Source of the DNA: Candidatus Methylopumilus universalis
Lineage (GTDB): Bacteria; Pseudomonadota; Gammaproteobacteria; Burkholderiales; Methylophilaceae
Direction: 5' to 3'
Length of the DNA: 64,000 nucleotides
NCBI GenBank assembly: GCA_945883335.1
Contig: CAMCXI010000004.1
Coordinates: 62,001 to 126,000, forward strand
The translations under genes were made by a program, and so were the position numbers. The notes beneath the pieces were generated by a model, which ran no database searches, was not told where the DNA came from, and saw only the letters and a program-made list of their open reading frames with translations. Below are positions 37,854 to 47,889 of the stretch, piece by piece; within the stretch, counting starts at the first letter, position 1, and each line of letters starts with the position of its first letter.

Positions 37854-39620
37854 TTACTTCTGCCAAGTATCTTTCAGTGTCACTGTTCTGTTAAACACTG
37901 GCTTGCCAGCTACGCTATCTTTTCTGTCTGCCACAAAATAACCGTGACGTTCAAACTGGAAGCTTTCCGCAGGTTTTGCGTCTTTTAAGCTTAATTCCAA
38001 TTGTGCGGTGATGCTGCTGACGGAGTTTGGATTAATGTCCTCCAAATAGTCGCGGTCGCCAGCGCCTGGGTGTGCTTCTTTGAACAATCTGTCATATATG
38101 CGAATTTCAGCCTCGTAGGCGTGATTAGCCGATACCCAGTGAATATTGCCCTTAACCTTCACGCTATCGGAGCCTGGCGTGCCTGATTTGGTGTCTGGGA
38201 GGTATTCGCAGTGCACGGTGGTGACGTTGCCATTCGTATCTTTATCAAAACCTGTGCATTTCACCACGTAACCATAGCGTAAACGCACTAAACCATCCGG
38301 CACTAAACGGAAGAAGCCTTTGCTTGGTTCTTCCATAAAGTCTTCGCGTTCAATCCAAAGTTCTTTGGTGAGTTGCACTGTACGTTTGCCGAGCTCTGGT
38401 TTGAGCGGATGGTTAGGCGCAAAGCAATCCTCTGATTGGCCATCTGGGTAGTTATCAATCACCAATTTAACGGGGTCGAGTACCGCGATACGGCGTTCTG
38501 CAGAAAGGTTAAGCGTTTCGCGCATGCAATCTTCAAGGATGGTGTATTCAATCCAAGAGTCTGATTTTGAAACGCCAATACGGTCAGCAAATAAACGGAA
38601 TCCTTCTGGCGTGTAGCCACGACGACGTGCGCCCGCGAGTGTTGGCAAGCGTGGATCGTCCCAGCCTGTTACATGTTTATTTTCAACTAAATCAATTAGT
38701 TTACGTTTTGACAGCACCACGTAAGTAAGATTTAAGCGAGCAAACTCATATTGTTTTGGCAGTGGATGCGCGAGCATGCCAGCCTCAGCTAAGCGCTCTA
38801 ATACCCAATCGTAGAAAGGGCGTTGGTCTTCAAACTCAAGCGTACAAATGGAATGCGTAATACCTTCAAAGGCATCTTCAAGGGGGTGCGCAAACGTGTA
38901 CATCGGGTAGATACACCATTTATCGCCAGTGTTGTGGTGGTGTGCGCGTTTAATGCGGTAAATCGCTGGATCACGCAGATTGATGTTAGGTGAAGCCATG
39001 TCGATTTTGGCGCGTAATACCATGCTGCCATCCGCATGGGTGCCATCACGCATTTCACGGAATTTTCTTAAGTTTTCTTCAATGGAACGGTCACGCCATG
39101 GGGAGTTTTTACCTGCCTCAGTGAGGGTACCACGATTGATACGCATTTCTTCAGCAGATTGCTCATCCACATAAGCTTTATCAGCGCTAATTAATGCTTC
39201 AGCGGCTTGATACATTAAGTCAAAGTAATTGCTGGCAAAGTATAAATGCGACTTGCCGAAAGCATCCCAGCCGAAGCCCAGCCATTGAACCATCTCAGTG
39301 ATGCTATCCACATATTCTTGTTCTTCTTTTTCTGGGTTGGTGTCATCAAAGCGCATGTGGCAAACGCCTTCATAATCGCGCGCCAAACCGAAATTTAAGC
39401 AAATACTTTTTGCGTGACCAATATGCAAATAGCCATTTGGTTCTGGTGGAAAGCGTGTACGAATTTTTGCTGGATCGGGCTGGCCTGCGGCGTGATGTGC
39501 GGCGTCGCCAGGAGTTCCAGCCCAGTGGCGGCTTGCATTGGTACCTTGCGCTAAATCACGGTCAATAATGCCGCGAATAAAGTTAGAAGCAGGTGCGATC
39601 GGTGTTTTTTCTGATGACAT
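37854..39620 (-). CDS. glnS: Glutaminyl-tRNA synthetase
   Basis: About 588 residues from ATG at 39620 (MSSEKTPIAPASNFIRGIID), the start that aligns with usual GlnS N-termini; in-frame ATGs at 39647 and 39725 would add an atypical leader. The class I HIGH motif is in PEPNGYLHIGHAKSICLNFG and the KMSKS equivalent is VVLSKRKL. GWDDPRLPTLAGARRRGYTP is diagnostic of GlnS/GltX. The C-terminal beta-barrel anticodon domains are intact. No Shine-Dalgarno is evident at the chosen start. Divergent from birA. Confidence 0.94.
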   Translation of the reverse strand: MSSEKTPIAPASNFIRGIIDRDLAQGTNASRHWAGTPGDAAHHAAGQPDPAKIRTRFPPEPNGYLHIGHAKSICLNFGLARDYEGVCHMRFDDTNPEKEEQEYVDSITEMVQWLGFGWDAFGKSHLYFASNYFDLMYQAAEALISADKAYVDEQSAEEMRINRGTLTEAGKNSPWRDRSIEENLRKFREMRDGTHADGSMVLRAKIDMASPNINLRDPAIYRIKRAHHHNTGDKWCIYPMYTFAHPLEDAFEGITHSICTLEFEDQRPFYDWVLERLAEAGMLAHPLPKQYEFARLNLTYVVLSKRKLIDLVENKHVTGWDDPRLPTLAGARRRGYTPEGFRLFADRIGVSKSDSWIEYTILEDCMRETLNLSAERRIAVLDPVKLVIDNYPDGQSEDCFAPNHPLKPELGKRTVQLTKELWIEREDFMEEPSKGFFRLVPDGLVRLRYGYVVKCTGFDKDTNGNVTTVHCEYLPDTKSGTPGSDSVKVKGNIHWVSANHAYEAEIRIYDRLFKEAHPGAGDRDYLEDINPNSVSSITAQLELSLKDAKPAESFQFERHGYFVADRKDSVAGKPVFNRTVTLKDTWQK

Positions 39621-39726
39621 AGTAAATACATTAAATAGATTAGTCATTATTTTACACTGTGCGTGGCTTTGCGTGGCGTGTTCCTTCATGATGCCAGTGA
39701 TAAGCCATGCTAAACTCTCGTTCAAT

Positions 39727-40746
39727 ATGATAAACGCACTAACATTCCCAATTTTACGGCTATTAGCTGATGGTCGGTTTCACTCGGGTGAAGATATTGC
39801 CAAGCACTTTGAGGTGACGCGGACGACTGTTTGGAGTGCGATTCAAGAAGCACAAGCAATGGGTGTTGAAGTATTCTCAGTCCGCGGTCGTGGCTATAAA
39901 TTGCCCGATCCAATCAACATGCTTCATCAAGAGGAAATCCTCACTGCGATTGGTCCAGAGCGAGCTTGGTTTAAGCTTGAGTTGCACGACACGCTAGAAT
40001 CCACCAATACCTATTTGATGAAGAAAGCTAATCAAAGCCAAGCGCAGATGCTGGGCGGACAAGTTGCGGCACATGCGACCTGTGTGGTGACGGAGTTGCA
40101 AACGGCAGGCAAAGGCCGCCGTGGACGTGCTTGGCAGGCAGGTTTAGGCGCAAGCTTAACGTTCTCATTGCTTTGGCGTTTTCAAATGGGTGCATCAGCG
40201 CTTTCTGGTTTGAGCTTGGCTGTAGGTGTGGCTTTAATCCGCGCGTTTCGAACATTAGGTATTTCAAACGCAAAACTCAAATGGCCCAATGATGTACTTA
40301 TTGAAACATCAGCAGGTAAGCAAAAATTAGCGGGTATCTTAATTGAGCTACAGGGCGATATGGATGGCCCAAGCGCGGCAGTCATTGGGGTGGGGATTAA
40401 CCTGCATTTACCTGAAAATGTGGCGAGAAATATTGACCAGCCATTTACCGATATTCATCGTATTAAGCCTGAAGCGGCCAATCCCAATCTCTTGCTCGGC
40501 ACAGTCCTCAAACACATGGCAGATGTGTTAAGTGCCTTTGAACAAAATGGCTTTGAAGCTTTGCGTGAAGAATGGCTGAGCTATCACGCTTATCATCAAC
40601 AAGCGGTGCGTATGCTGATGCCTGATGGTCGTGAAGTATTAGGCGAGGTGATTAGCGTTGCGAGCGATGGTATTTTGCTCGTGAATACACCGCAAGGCGA
40701 ACAACGTTTTTCAGCGGGTGAAATTAGTTTGAGGGGTGTCTCGTAA
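39727..40746 (+). CDS. birA: Bifunctional biotin-protein ligase / biotin operon repressor
   Basis: About 339 residues from ATG 39727 (MINALTFPILRLLADGRFHS). An in-frame upstream reading to 39538 crosses the glnS start region and is not credible. The N-terminal winged helix has GEDIAKHFEVTRTTVWSAIQ; the ligase core has TELQTAGKGRRGRAWQAGLG (biotinyl-AMP loop), KWPNDVLIE and KLAGILIEL, and the SH3-like C-terminus is present. It biotinylates acetyl-CoA carboxylase carrier protein. The last base of its stop is the first base of the coaX start. Confidence 0.92.
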   Translation: MINALTFPILRLLADGRFHSGEDIAKHFEVTRTTVWSAIQEAQAMGVEVFSVRGRGYKLPDPINMLHQEEILTAIGPERAWFKLELHDTLESTNTYLMKKANQSQAQMLGGQVAAHATCVVTELQTAGKGRRGRAWQAGLGASLTFSLLWRFQMGASALSGLSLAVGVALIRAFRTLGISNAKLKWPNDVLIETSAGKQKLAGILIELQGDMDGPSAAVIGVGINLHLPENVARNIDQPFTDIHRIKPEAANPNLLLGTVLKHMADVLSAFEQNGFEALREEWLSYHAYHQQAVRMLMPDGREVLGEVISVASDGILLVNTPQGEQRFSAGEISLRGVS

Positions 40747-41486
40747 TGTTAGCAATAGACTCTGGAAATACACGCACTAAGTGGGCGGTATTTGCCGATG
40801 ATGGCCGTATTCAAGATGCTGGCATTTGTTTAAACGCCGAGCTTGCACAGCTTGTCATTCCTGCTAGCTGGCAATCTTGCAAACGTGCAGTTGTTGCTAA
40901 TGTGGCAGGCGAGGGCGTTGCTGCAAGTATTACAGCATTATTAAAAAAAGCAGAGATTGATGTTGTGTGGGCAAAAGCCGAGGTTGAAACGCTGGGCTTA
41001 AAAAATAATTATGAGGCGCCAGAAAGTTTAGGTATCGACCGCTGGGCTGCCATGGTTGCAGCATTTAAGCGCTACCTCAATCAGCCAGCTTGTTTGGTGG
41101 TGAACGCGGGTACAGCACTTACCATTGATGCGATTTATCAAAATGCTTTTATAGGCGGCCTGATCGCTCCAGGCTTTAGCATGATGCAAAACGCATTGTT
41201 GCAAAATACAGCCGCGGTTAATCCACAAAACGGCCAAATCAAGACATTTCCACTCAGCACAGCTGATGCAAGTGCAAGCGGTGTTTTAAGCGCGATTGTA
41301 GGGGCAATCATCATGCAGGCAGATAAGCTAGAGACTTATTGCCAAGATGTGCCGGTTGTTGTGATGACGGGTGGGGATGCAGCCATGCTCATGCCGATTT
41401 TGACGCAAGTGTTTGGTGCCAAGCCTGTGCTCGCTGAAAGCCTAGTATTGGAGGGGTTGTATTTGATGGAGAGTGCAAAATCATGA
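40746..41486 (+). CDS. coaX: Type III pantothenate kinase
   Basis: A 246-residue ASKHA-fold kinase for the first step of coenzyme A synthesis. The phosphate loop is LAIDSGNTRTKWAVFADDG, the pantothenate/ADP region is SLGIDRWAAMVAAFKRY, and VVNAGTALTIDAI and FIGGLIAPGFSMMQNAL follow. The start overlaps birA by one base, and a small ORF overlaps its end by 4 nt. The birA-coaX pair is common in betaproteobacteria. Confidence 0.93.
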   Translation: MLAIDSGNTRTKWAVFADDGRIQDAGICLNAELAQLVIPASWQSCKRAVVANVAGEGVAASITALLKKAEIDVVWAKAEVETLGLKNNYEAPESLGIDRWAAMVAAFKRYLNQPACLVVNAGTALTIDAIYQNAFIGGLIAPGFSMMQNALLQNTAAVNPQNGQIKTFPLSTADASASGVLSAIVGAIIMQADKLETYCQDVPVVVMTGGDAAMLMPILTQVFGAKPVLAESLVLEGLYLMESAKS

Positions 41487-41671
41487 AGCGAAATGTGATT
41501 CTTTTAGTCTTACTCAACATGATTATTTTTGGCTACTTTCAATTGGCAGATTTATCTGAAACTAGTGGGCATCAAGCATTGCCTGAAATTCAGCCCGAAA
41601 AGCTAAAAACGCTCAGTGATTCTCAAGTGCAGGCCTTGCCAATAGTTTCATCGTCCTCAAGTAATGAGTAA
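41483..41671 (+). CDS. Small single-span membrane protein after coaX
   Basis: 62 residues with one N-terminal transmembrane helix (VILLVLLNMIIFGYFQL) and a short hydrophilic tail containing LPEIQPEKLKTLSDSQVQAL and a Ser-rich end. The ATG overlaps the coaX stop (ATGA), so it is translationally coupled. In related bacteria the gene after coaX often encodes a SPOR-domain protein with a similar N-terminal helix and linker; here no SPOR domain follows before the stop and terminator, so this may be a reduced version. The function is unknown. Confidence 0.65.
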   Translation: MKRNVILLVLLNMIIFGYFQLADLSETSGHQALPEIQPEKLKTLSDSQVQALPIVSSSSSNE

Positions 41672-41721
41672 TGAACATCCCCATGCAAAACGCGATGCTG
41701 ACATAAATGATTTGGCGCATT

Positions 41722-41749
41722 AAAAAAGGAGGCCTAAGCCTCCTTTTTT
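41722..41749. terminator. Bidirectional terminator between the coaX operon and lpdA
   Basis: AAAAAAGGAGGC (41722-41733), loop CTAA, GCCTCCTTTTTT. Perfect 12-bp arms between convergent operons. Confidence 0.88.
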
Positions 41750-41760
41750 AATTAACGCAA

Positions 41761-43551
41761 TTACCTTTTCTTAATATACAAATCAGTAATCGTGCCTTCT
41801 TTCATTTCAGCCGCAAAGCAAACAGTTTCTGAAAGCGTTGGATGCGCGTGAATCGTCAAGCCTAAGTCGTGGGCGTCGGCACCCATTTCAATCGCTAACA
41901 CAGCCTCTGCAAGCAATTCACCCGCATTGACACCAACAATCCCAGCGCCAATCACGCGGTGCGTGTCTTTATCAAAAATCAGCTTTGTTATGCCTTCAGT
42001 TCTTGCGACAGCCAGTGCACGTCCGCTTGCCGCCCAAGGGAAGCTCGCTTTTTCAATGGTGATACCTTTTGCTTTTGCTTCGATTTCTGTCATGCCAGCC
42101 CAAGCAATTTCTGGGTCGGTATAAGCCACTGACGGTATGGCCATCGCTTGGAATTCAACCTTATGGCCAGCGATGACTTCTGCCGCAACTTTGCCTTCGT
42201 GTGTGGCTTTGTGAGCGAGCATTGGCTGACCCACGATATCGCCAATCGCGAAAATATGCGGCACGTTGGTGCGCATCTGTTTGTCAACAGCGATGAAGCC
42301 GCGTTCATCAACCGCTACACCTGCATTCTGAGCGTCAATATTAAGACCGTTAGGACGGCGACCAATGGAAACTAACACGCGGTCGTAAATTTCTACCCCT
42401 TTGGGGGCATCGGTGTTGCCATTCACGCCCTCAAAGCTCACATGAATGCCGTCTTTTTTGGCTTCGATATTCGCGACTTTGGTATTGAGCATAATCGCTT
42501 CAAAACGCTTTTCCATGCGCTTTTGCAATGGACGCACCAAGTCGCGGTCGCAACCTTGAATGAGGCCGTCGGTAAATTCCACCACGCTGACTTTTGAGCC
42601 AAGCGCATCGTAAACGGTACCCATCTCAAGACCAATAATGCCCCCGCCAATCACAAGCATGCGTTTTGGCACATCAGCCAAGGCTAAGGCGCCTGTTGAG
42701 TCCATGATGCGTTCGTCATCTGGTGCGCCAGGGAATTTCGTCGCTTGTGAGCCGGCTGCAATAATTGCGTTTTCAAACCCTACTTTGGTGACTTTGCCAT
42801 CCGCGCCTGTGACAGCAATTTGGTTAGGGCTGGTAAATTTACCTAAGCCTTGCACCACGGTCACTTCACGTTGTTTCGCCATGGCTGATAAGCCGCCAGT
42901 GAGTTTAGCCACCACATCGTTGGCTTTCCATGAGCGAAGTTGCTCAAGATCAACATTTGGTTTGCCAAAACTCACGCCGTGATGGGCTGTTTCTTCTGCC
43001 TCAGTAATTACCTTGGCTGTGTGTAAAAGTGCTTTAGATGGAATACAACCCACATTTAAGCAAACACCACCTAACGTTGAATAACGCTCAATGAGTACAA
43101 CTTTTTTGCCTAAGTCAGCTGCACGGAAAGCGGCAGTGTAGCCACCGGGACCTGAGCCTAAAACGATTAGTTCGCATGTCACGTCGTTGTCGCCTTTTGG
43201 CGGAGCTGGCGTTGGTGCTGAGACTTCAGGCTGGCTTTCAGGTGTTGCAGGCGAAGCTTTAGCTTTTGGTGTTTCAGATTTCGGCGCTTCTGTTTGAGTT
43301 GCGCTAGCGGCTTCGGCCTCAAGCACTAAAATTAGCGAGCCTTTTGCAATTTTATCGCCTACTTTAACTTTAATTTCTTTAACCACGCCCGCATCTGAAG
43401 ATGGAATATCCATCGATGCTTTGTCTGACTCAAGCGTGATTAAGGAGTCTTCTTTTGCAACGGTGTCACCAACTTTGACCAATACTTCAATCACGTCAAC
43501 GCTATCGAAGTTGCCAATATCAGGGACGATGACTTCTATTAAATTGCTCAT
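41761..43551 (-). CDS. lpdA: Dihydrolipoyl dehydrogenase (E3) with N-terminal lipoyl domain
   Basis: 596 residues. An N-terminal lipoyl domain (about 1-80, lipoyl-Lys in [10 protein letters not shown] at residue 44) and a Pro/Ala/Glu-rich linker (about 82-118) precede a full flavoprotein. FAD is bound at [18 protein letters not shown]; the redox disulfide is in [20 protein letters not shown] is bound at [20 protein letters not shown]; the dimer-interface His is in HAHPTLSE. Betaproteobacterial PDH operons often carry such lipoylated E3 proteins. It is the last gene of the leftward aceE-aceF-lpdA operon, 9 nt after aceF. Confidence 0.94.
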   Translation of the reverse strand: MSNLIEVIVPDIGNFDSVDVIEVLVKVGDTVAKEDSLITLESDKASMDIPSSDAGVVKEIKVKVGDKIAKGSLILVLEAEAASATQTEAPKSETPKAKASPATPESQPEVSAPTPAPPKGDNDVTCELIVLGSGPGGYTAAFRAADLGKKVVLIERYSTLGGVCLNVGCIPSKALLHTAKVITEAEETAHHGVSFGKPNVDLEQLRSWKANDVVAKLTGGLSAMAKQREVTVVQGLGKFTSPNQIAVTGADGKVTKVGFENAIIAAGSQATKFPGAPDDERIMDSTGALALADVPKRMLVIGGGIIGLEMGTVYDALGSKVSVVEFTDGLIQGCDRDLVRPLQKRMEKRFEAIMLNTKVANIEAKKDGIHVSFEGVNGNTDAPKGVEIYDRVLVSIGRRPNGLNIDAQNAGVAVDERGFIAVDKQMRTNVPHIFAIGDIVGQPMLAHKATHEGKVAAEVIAGHKVEFQAMAIPSVAYTDPEIAWAGMTEIEAKAKGITIEKASFPWAASGRALAVARTEGITKLIFDKDTHRVIGAGIVGVNAGELLAEAVLAIEMGADAHDLGLTIHAHPTLSETVCFAAEMKEGTITDLYIKKR

Positions 43552-43560
43552 ACCAACCCC

Positions 43561-44895
43561 TTAAAGTAACAAGCGACGAACGTCGGATAACATCATGCGC
43601 AAGTGGCTAGTAAAGCGCGCGCCATCTGCACCGTCAATCACGCGGTGGTCATATGAGAGGGACATCGGCAAGATGAGGCGTGGTTCAAAGCCGCCGGTTT
43701 CTTTGTTGTAAACAGGTTGGAATGAGGAACGAGATACACCTAAAATCGCCACTTCAGGACAATTAATAATGGGCGTAAACATAGTGCCACCGATACCGCC
43801 TAGGCTTGAAATGGTGAAACAGCCGCCTTGCATTTCTTCAATCTTTAATTTTCGTTCACGGGCTTTACCAGACAAGTCTGCCAAGTCGCGGGCAATATCG
43901 AGTACGTCTTTTTTATCCACATCACGCACTACTGGCACTACCAAGCCATCTGGCGTATCGCATGCGAAGCCGACATTAAAGTAATTCTTCAAAATCAAGC
44001 TATCACCATCCGCAGAAAGCGATGCGTTAAAGTTAGGATAAGTGCGAAGCGCATTTACAACCGCCTTCATCAAGAAAGCGAGGAGCGTTAATTTAGCGCC
44101 GCGTTTTTCAGCATCGGCCAACATCGACTTACGGAATTCCTCCAAATCAGTAATGTCGGCTTCGTCGAACTGGGTCACATGTGGTGCAGTTACCCAGTTG
44201 CGGTGCAAGTTTGCACCTGATAATTTTTTGATGCGTGAAAGTGGTTTGTGTTCAATCTCGCCGAATTGGCTAAAATCAATCACTGGCATGGCCAATGTGG
44301 TCAAACCAGAACCCATGTTTTCAGAACGCGGTTTAGCAAGCTCGCCTTTGACAAAGGCTTGCACGTCTTCTTGGCTAATGCGGTTTTTAGAGCCGGTGCC
44401 AGGCACCAGATTCAAATTCACGCCGAGTTCACGTGCAAATTTACGCACGGATGGACTTGCGTGTGCCAACTTGCCATCTGCTGCCACTGCGCTTGCGCCA
44501 ATCGGATTGGGCGTTGCTTGTGGTTGAATCACTTTCGGTACTTCAGGCACTGGGCGTGAAGGTTCTGGAATGGCAACTGGCTTTTCGTCAACCGTGACAG
44601 TCGCTACCACTGGCGTCCCGCTTGGCTGTGCGGCAGGTTTTTCTGCAGGCGCATCTTCAGAGGCGTCAAGGGTCAAAATCAAACCACCTTGAGCGGCTTT
44701 GTCGCCCACTTTCATGCTGATGCTTTTCACTACACCACCAAATGGCGCTGGAATGTCCATCGACGCTTTGTCAGATTCTAAAGTGATGAGCGAGTCATCT
44801 TTTGCAACCGTGTCGCCCTCTTTGACAAGCAACTCGATGACGTCAACGCTATCAAAGTTACCAATATCCGGGACAAGAACTTCTTTAATTGCCAT
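43561..44895 (-). CDS. aceF: Pyruvate dehydrogenase E2 (dihydrolipoamide acetyltransferase)
   Basis: 444 residues: a single lipoyl domain (1-80, lipoyl-Lys 43 in [10 protein letters not shown]), an Ala/Pro linker, a peripheral-subunit-binding domain (about 148-185, HASPSVRKFARELGVNLNLV) and the acetyltransferase core with the catalytic His in SLSYDHRVIDGADGARF. E. coli AceF has three lipoyl domains, so this is the short form; the E3 subunit of the same operon carries a second, very similar lipoyl domain. It transfers acetyl groups to CoA. Confidence 0.94.
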   Translation of the reverse strand: MAIKEVLVPDIGNFDSVDVIELLVKEGDTVAKDDSLITLESDKASMDIPAPFGGVVKSISMKVGDKAAQGGLILTLDASEDAPAEKPAAQPSGTPVVATVTVDEKPVAIPEPSRPVPEVPKVIQPQATPNPIGASAVAADGKLAHASPSVRKFARELGVNLNLVPGTGSKNRISQEDVQAFVKGELAKPRSENMGSGLTTLAMPVIDFSQFGEIEHKPLSRIKKLSGANLHRNWVTAPHVTQFDEADITDLEEFRKSMLADAEKRGAKLTLLAFLMKAVVNALRTYPNFNASLSADGDSLILKNYFNVGFACDTPDGLVVPVVRDVDKKDVLDIARDLADLSGKARERKLKIEEMQGGCFTISSLGGIGGTMFTPIINCPEVAILGVSRSSFQPVYNKETGGFEPRLILPMSLSYDHRVIDGADGARFTSHLRMMLSDVRRLLL

Positions 44896-44943
44896 GCTGT
44901 TATTCCTTAAGAGAGTCTTCTCTGTGTTAGCTTTAATTAATGC

Positions 44944-47598
44944 TTAAACTGTTGTTGGATTAGGGCGGCTTGCGTCGATTTTGTATTTCTTAATCGCTTC
45001 AGCGGCTTTGCTTGCAGGCAATTTGCCTTCGTCCGCTAATGCTTTAAGGGCGGCAAGCACCACATAATATCTATCCACCTCGAAGAAGCTACGAAGCGCT
45101 TCACGGCTATCACTGCGTCCATAACCATCAGTCCCTAGTGACACAAAACGTTGTGGCACAAAGTTACGGATTTGGTCAGCAAAGGATTTCATGTAATCGG
45201 TTGATGAAATTACAGGACCTTCCGAACCGCTCAAGCATTCAGCCACATAGCTGAGTCTTGGTTTCTTCTCAGGATTAAGCATGTTCCAGCGTTCAGCATC
45301 GAGGCCTTCGCGGCGAAGCTCTGTGAAGCTTGTGACGCTCCACACGTCTGGTGATACGCCCCAATCTTTTTCAAGCATTTCAGCTGCTGCAATCACTTCA
45401 CGCAAGATCACGCCGCTACCCATCAATTGCACTTTAGGGCCTTTTGCTTTGGATTTGCTAAATGCATACATGCCTTTAAGGATGCCAGCCTCAGTGCCTT
45501 TAGGCATTTCTGGATGACTATAATTCTCATTCATCAAGGTGATGTAGTAATACACATCCTCTTGGTTTTGCACCATGCGGCGCATCCCTTCTTGAATAAT
45601 CACAGCGAGCTCGTAGCTAAATGTTGGGTCGTAAGACACACAATTTGGGATGGTGGCTGACATTAAATGGCTATGACCATCTTCATGCTGTAAGCCTTCA
45701 CCGTTTAAGGTTGTACGGCCTGCAGTTGCGCCAAGCACAAAGCCGCGCGCACGTGAGTCACCCGCTGCCCATGCTAAGTCGCCAATACGCTGGAAACCAA
45801 ACATCGAGTAGAAGATGTAGAACGGAATCATTTGCGTGCCGGTGACGCTGTAAGCAGTTGCCGCAGCAATCCATGATGAGAACGCGCCCGCTTCGTTAAT
45901 GCCTTCTTCTAAAATTTGGCCGTCTTTTGATTCTTTGTAGTACATCACTTGGTCGTTATCTTGTGGCTCGTATAATTGGCCAGCAGAAGAGTAAATGCCG
46001 AGTTGACGGAACATCCCTTCCATGCCGAAGGTGCGGGCTTCATCAGGCACGATAGGTACGATGTATTTACCGATTTGTTTGTCGCGGACTAAGGTTGAAA
46101 GGATACGCACGAACGCCATGGTGGTCGAAATCTCGCGCTCGCCAGTTGCGGTGAGCATATTCTCAAACGCTGAAAGCTCAGGCACCACAAGCTCGTTCCC
46201 TTTGCGGCGGCGTGATGGCACAGAACCGCCCATCGCTGCACGGCGTTCGGCCATATAAACCATTTCTGGAGAGTCTTCAGCTGGCTTGCAGAATGACAAG
46301 CTCTCTACTTGTTCGTCTGTGAGCGGCAAATTAAAGCGGTCACGGAAAGCTTTTAATGAATCGATGTCCATGCTCTTTTGTTGGTGCGTCGTGTTTTGCG
46401 CTTCACCCGCATCGCCCATGCCGTAACCTTTAACGGTCTTCGCTAAGATCACAGTTGGTTGACCTTTGTGCTGTGTCGCTGCGGCGTAGGCGGCATAAAC
46501 TTTGTGCGGATCATGACCGCCACGGTTTAAGCGCCAGATGTCTTGGTCAGACATCGCTGCGACCATTTCTTTTAATTGAGGATATTTACCGAAGAAGTGT
46601 TCACGCGTGTAGGCGCCACCCTTCGCTTTAAAGTTTTGGTATTCGCCGTCCACGCACTCTTCCATACGCTTTTTGAGCAAGCCATCTTTATCCATGGCAA
46701 GCAGTGGATCCCAATAGGAACCCCAAATGACTTTCAATACGTTCCAACCAGAGCCGCGGAAATCAGATTCAAGTTCTTGGATGATTTTGCCATTACCACG
46801 CACAGGGCCATCAAGGCGTTGTAAGTTACAGTTAATCACGAAAATGAGATTGTCTAATTTCTCACGTGAGGCAAGTGAAATCGCGCCTAATGATTCAGGC
46901 TCGTCCATTTCACCATCGCCGCAGAATACCCAAACTTTACGGTCTGACGTGTCTGCAATGCCGCGATCATGGAGGTACTTCAAGAAGCGCGCTTGGTAAA
47001 TTCCTTGCAACGGGCCAAGACCCATCGAAACGGTTGGGAATTGCCAAAAGTCAGGCATTAACCAAGGATGTGGGTAGCTTGATAAGCCATTGCCGCCAGT
47101 TTCTTGACGGAAGTTATCCATTTGATCTTCAGTTAAGCGACCTTCTAGGAATGCACGTGCATAAACGCCAGGGGATGAGTGGCCTTGGAAGAATATTAAG
47201 TCGCCGCCAAATTTGTCATTTGCTGCGCGAAAGAAATGGTTAAAACCAACATCATATAGAGTAGCAGCAGATTGGAAGCTAGCAATGTGACCACCCACGC
47301 CTGGTGATTTTTCGTTAGCGCGAAGCACAGTCATAATGGCATTCCAGCGAATCAGCGCACGAATGCGGCGCTCCATATCGGGATTGCCAGGTAATCTTTG
47401 TTGTAAGTGCGTTGGAATTGTATTCACGTACGCAGTCGTTGCGTTGTAAGGTAGGTAAGCACCGGAGCGGCGCGCTTTATCAATTAGCGTTTCTAGCAAG
47501 AAATGCGCACGCTCGGTTCCCTCGTTGGCCAATACCGCATCAATAGCTTCAAGCCATTCTTGGGTTTCTTGTGGGTCAATATCGGGGGTCAATGCCAT
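44944..47598 (-). CDS. aceE: Pyruvate dehydrogenase E1 (homodimeric)
   Basis: An 884-residue thiamine-diphosphate decarboxylase of the AceE type. Residues about 225-260 hold the ThDP motif (VWVFCGDGEMDEPESLGAIS, then NLIFVINCNLQRLDGPVRGN). The conserved KSPGVGGHIASFQSAATLYD and LNGEGLQHEDGHSHLMSATI are present. It oxidatively decarboxylates pyruvate and passes acetyl groups to AceF. It is the first gene of the operon, and a strong palindrome lies in its upstream region. Confidence 0.95.
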   Translation of the reverse strand: MALTPDIDPQETQEWLEAIDAVLANEGTERAHFLLETLIDKARRSGAYLPYNATTAYVNTIPTHLQQRLPGNPDMERRIRALIRWNAIMTVLRANEKSPGVGGHIASFQSAATLYDVGFNHFFRAANDKFGGDLIFFQGHSSPGVYARAFLEGRLTEDQMDNFRQETGGNGLSSYPHPWLMPDFWQFPTVSMGLGPLQGIYQARFLKYLHDRGIADTSDRKVWVFCGDGEMDEPESLGAISLASREKLDNLIFVINCNLQRLDGPVRGNGKIIQELESDFRGSGWNVLKVIWGSYWDPLLAMDKDGLLKKRMEECVDGEYQNFKAKGGAYTREHFFGKYPQLKEMVAAMSDQDIWRLNRGGHDPHKVYAAYAAATQHKGQPTVILAKTVKGYGMGDAGEAQNTTHQQKSMDIDSLKAFRDRFNLPLTDEQVESLSFCKPAEDSPEMVYMAERRAAMGGSVPSRRRKGNELVVPELSAFENMLTATGEREISTTMAFVRILSTLVRDKQIGKYIVPIVPDEARTFGMEGMFRQLGIYSSAGQLYEPQDNDQVMYYKESKDGQILEEGINEAGAFSSWIAAATAYSVTGTQMIPFYIFYSMFGFQRIGDLAWAAGDSRARGFVLGATAGRTTLNGEGLQHEDGHSHLMSATIPNCVSYDPTFSYELAVIIQEGMRRMVQNQEDVYYYITLMNENYSHPEMPKGTEAGILKGMYAFSKSKAKGPKVQLMGSGVILREVIAAAEMLEKDWGVSPDVWSVTSFTELRREGLDAERWNMLNPEKKPRLSYVAECLSGSEGPVISSTDYMKSFADQIRNFVPQRFVSLGTDGYGRSDSREALRSFFEVDRYYVVLAALKALADEGKLPASKAAEAIKKYKIDASRPNPTTV

Positions 47599-47670
47599 GT
47601 GGTGGTTCTCCAGGAAACTTTAAGGCTTGTCTATCAAGACTGCGTCTAAAAGGTATAATCAACTAAAAGT

Positions 47671-47691
47671 GTTACAACGCTATGTTGTAAC
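47671..47691 (-). promoter_or_regulatory. Candidate operator upstream of aceE
   Basis: Perfect inverted repeat GTTACAAC-N5-GTTGTAAC, about 75 nt upstream of the aceE start. On the minus strand an extended -10-like TGATTATAC (near 47660) follows it closely, so a bound protein would sit in the -35 region. It does not match the E. coli PdhR consensus. The rest of the 291-nt aceE/aminopeptidase gap is AT-rich with no other clear element. Confidence 0.55.
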
Positions 47692-47889
47692 CATTTATTG
47701 CTTCTTATTGCTTCAATTCATACTTAAATAAATAACTGAACGTTTGACTAAGTGCTATCTTCGCTTTTTTGACTCATTTGGTCAAGTTTCAGCGGTATTT
47801 TGCTAGATTAATCAATTGGATAAATATAGCGTATTTAATGAAATTCAAAGAATTTAACTGCATTTAAACGAATTTAGTGAGGTTTTTGT

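Noticed and set aside
39538-39726. Extended birA start and extended glnS start overlapping each other
   Set aside because: The added residues match neither family; the inner ATGs at 39727 and 39620 align with known N-termini.
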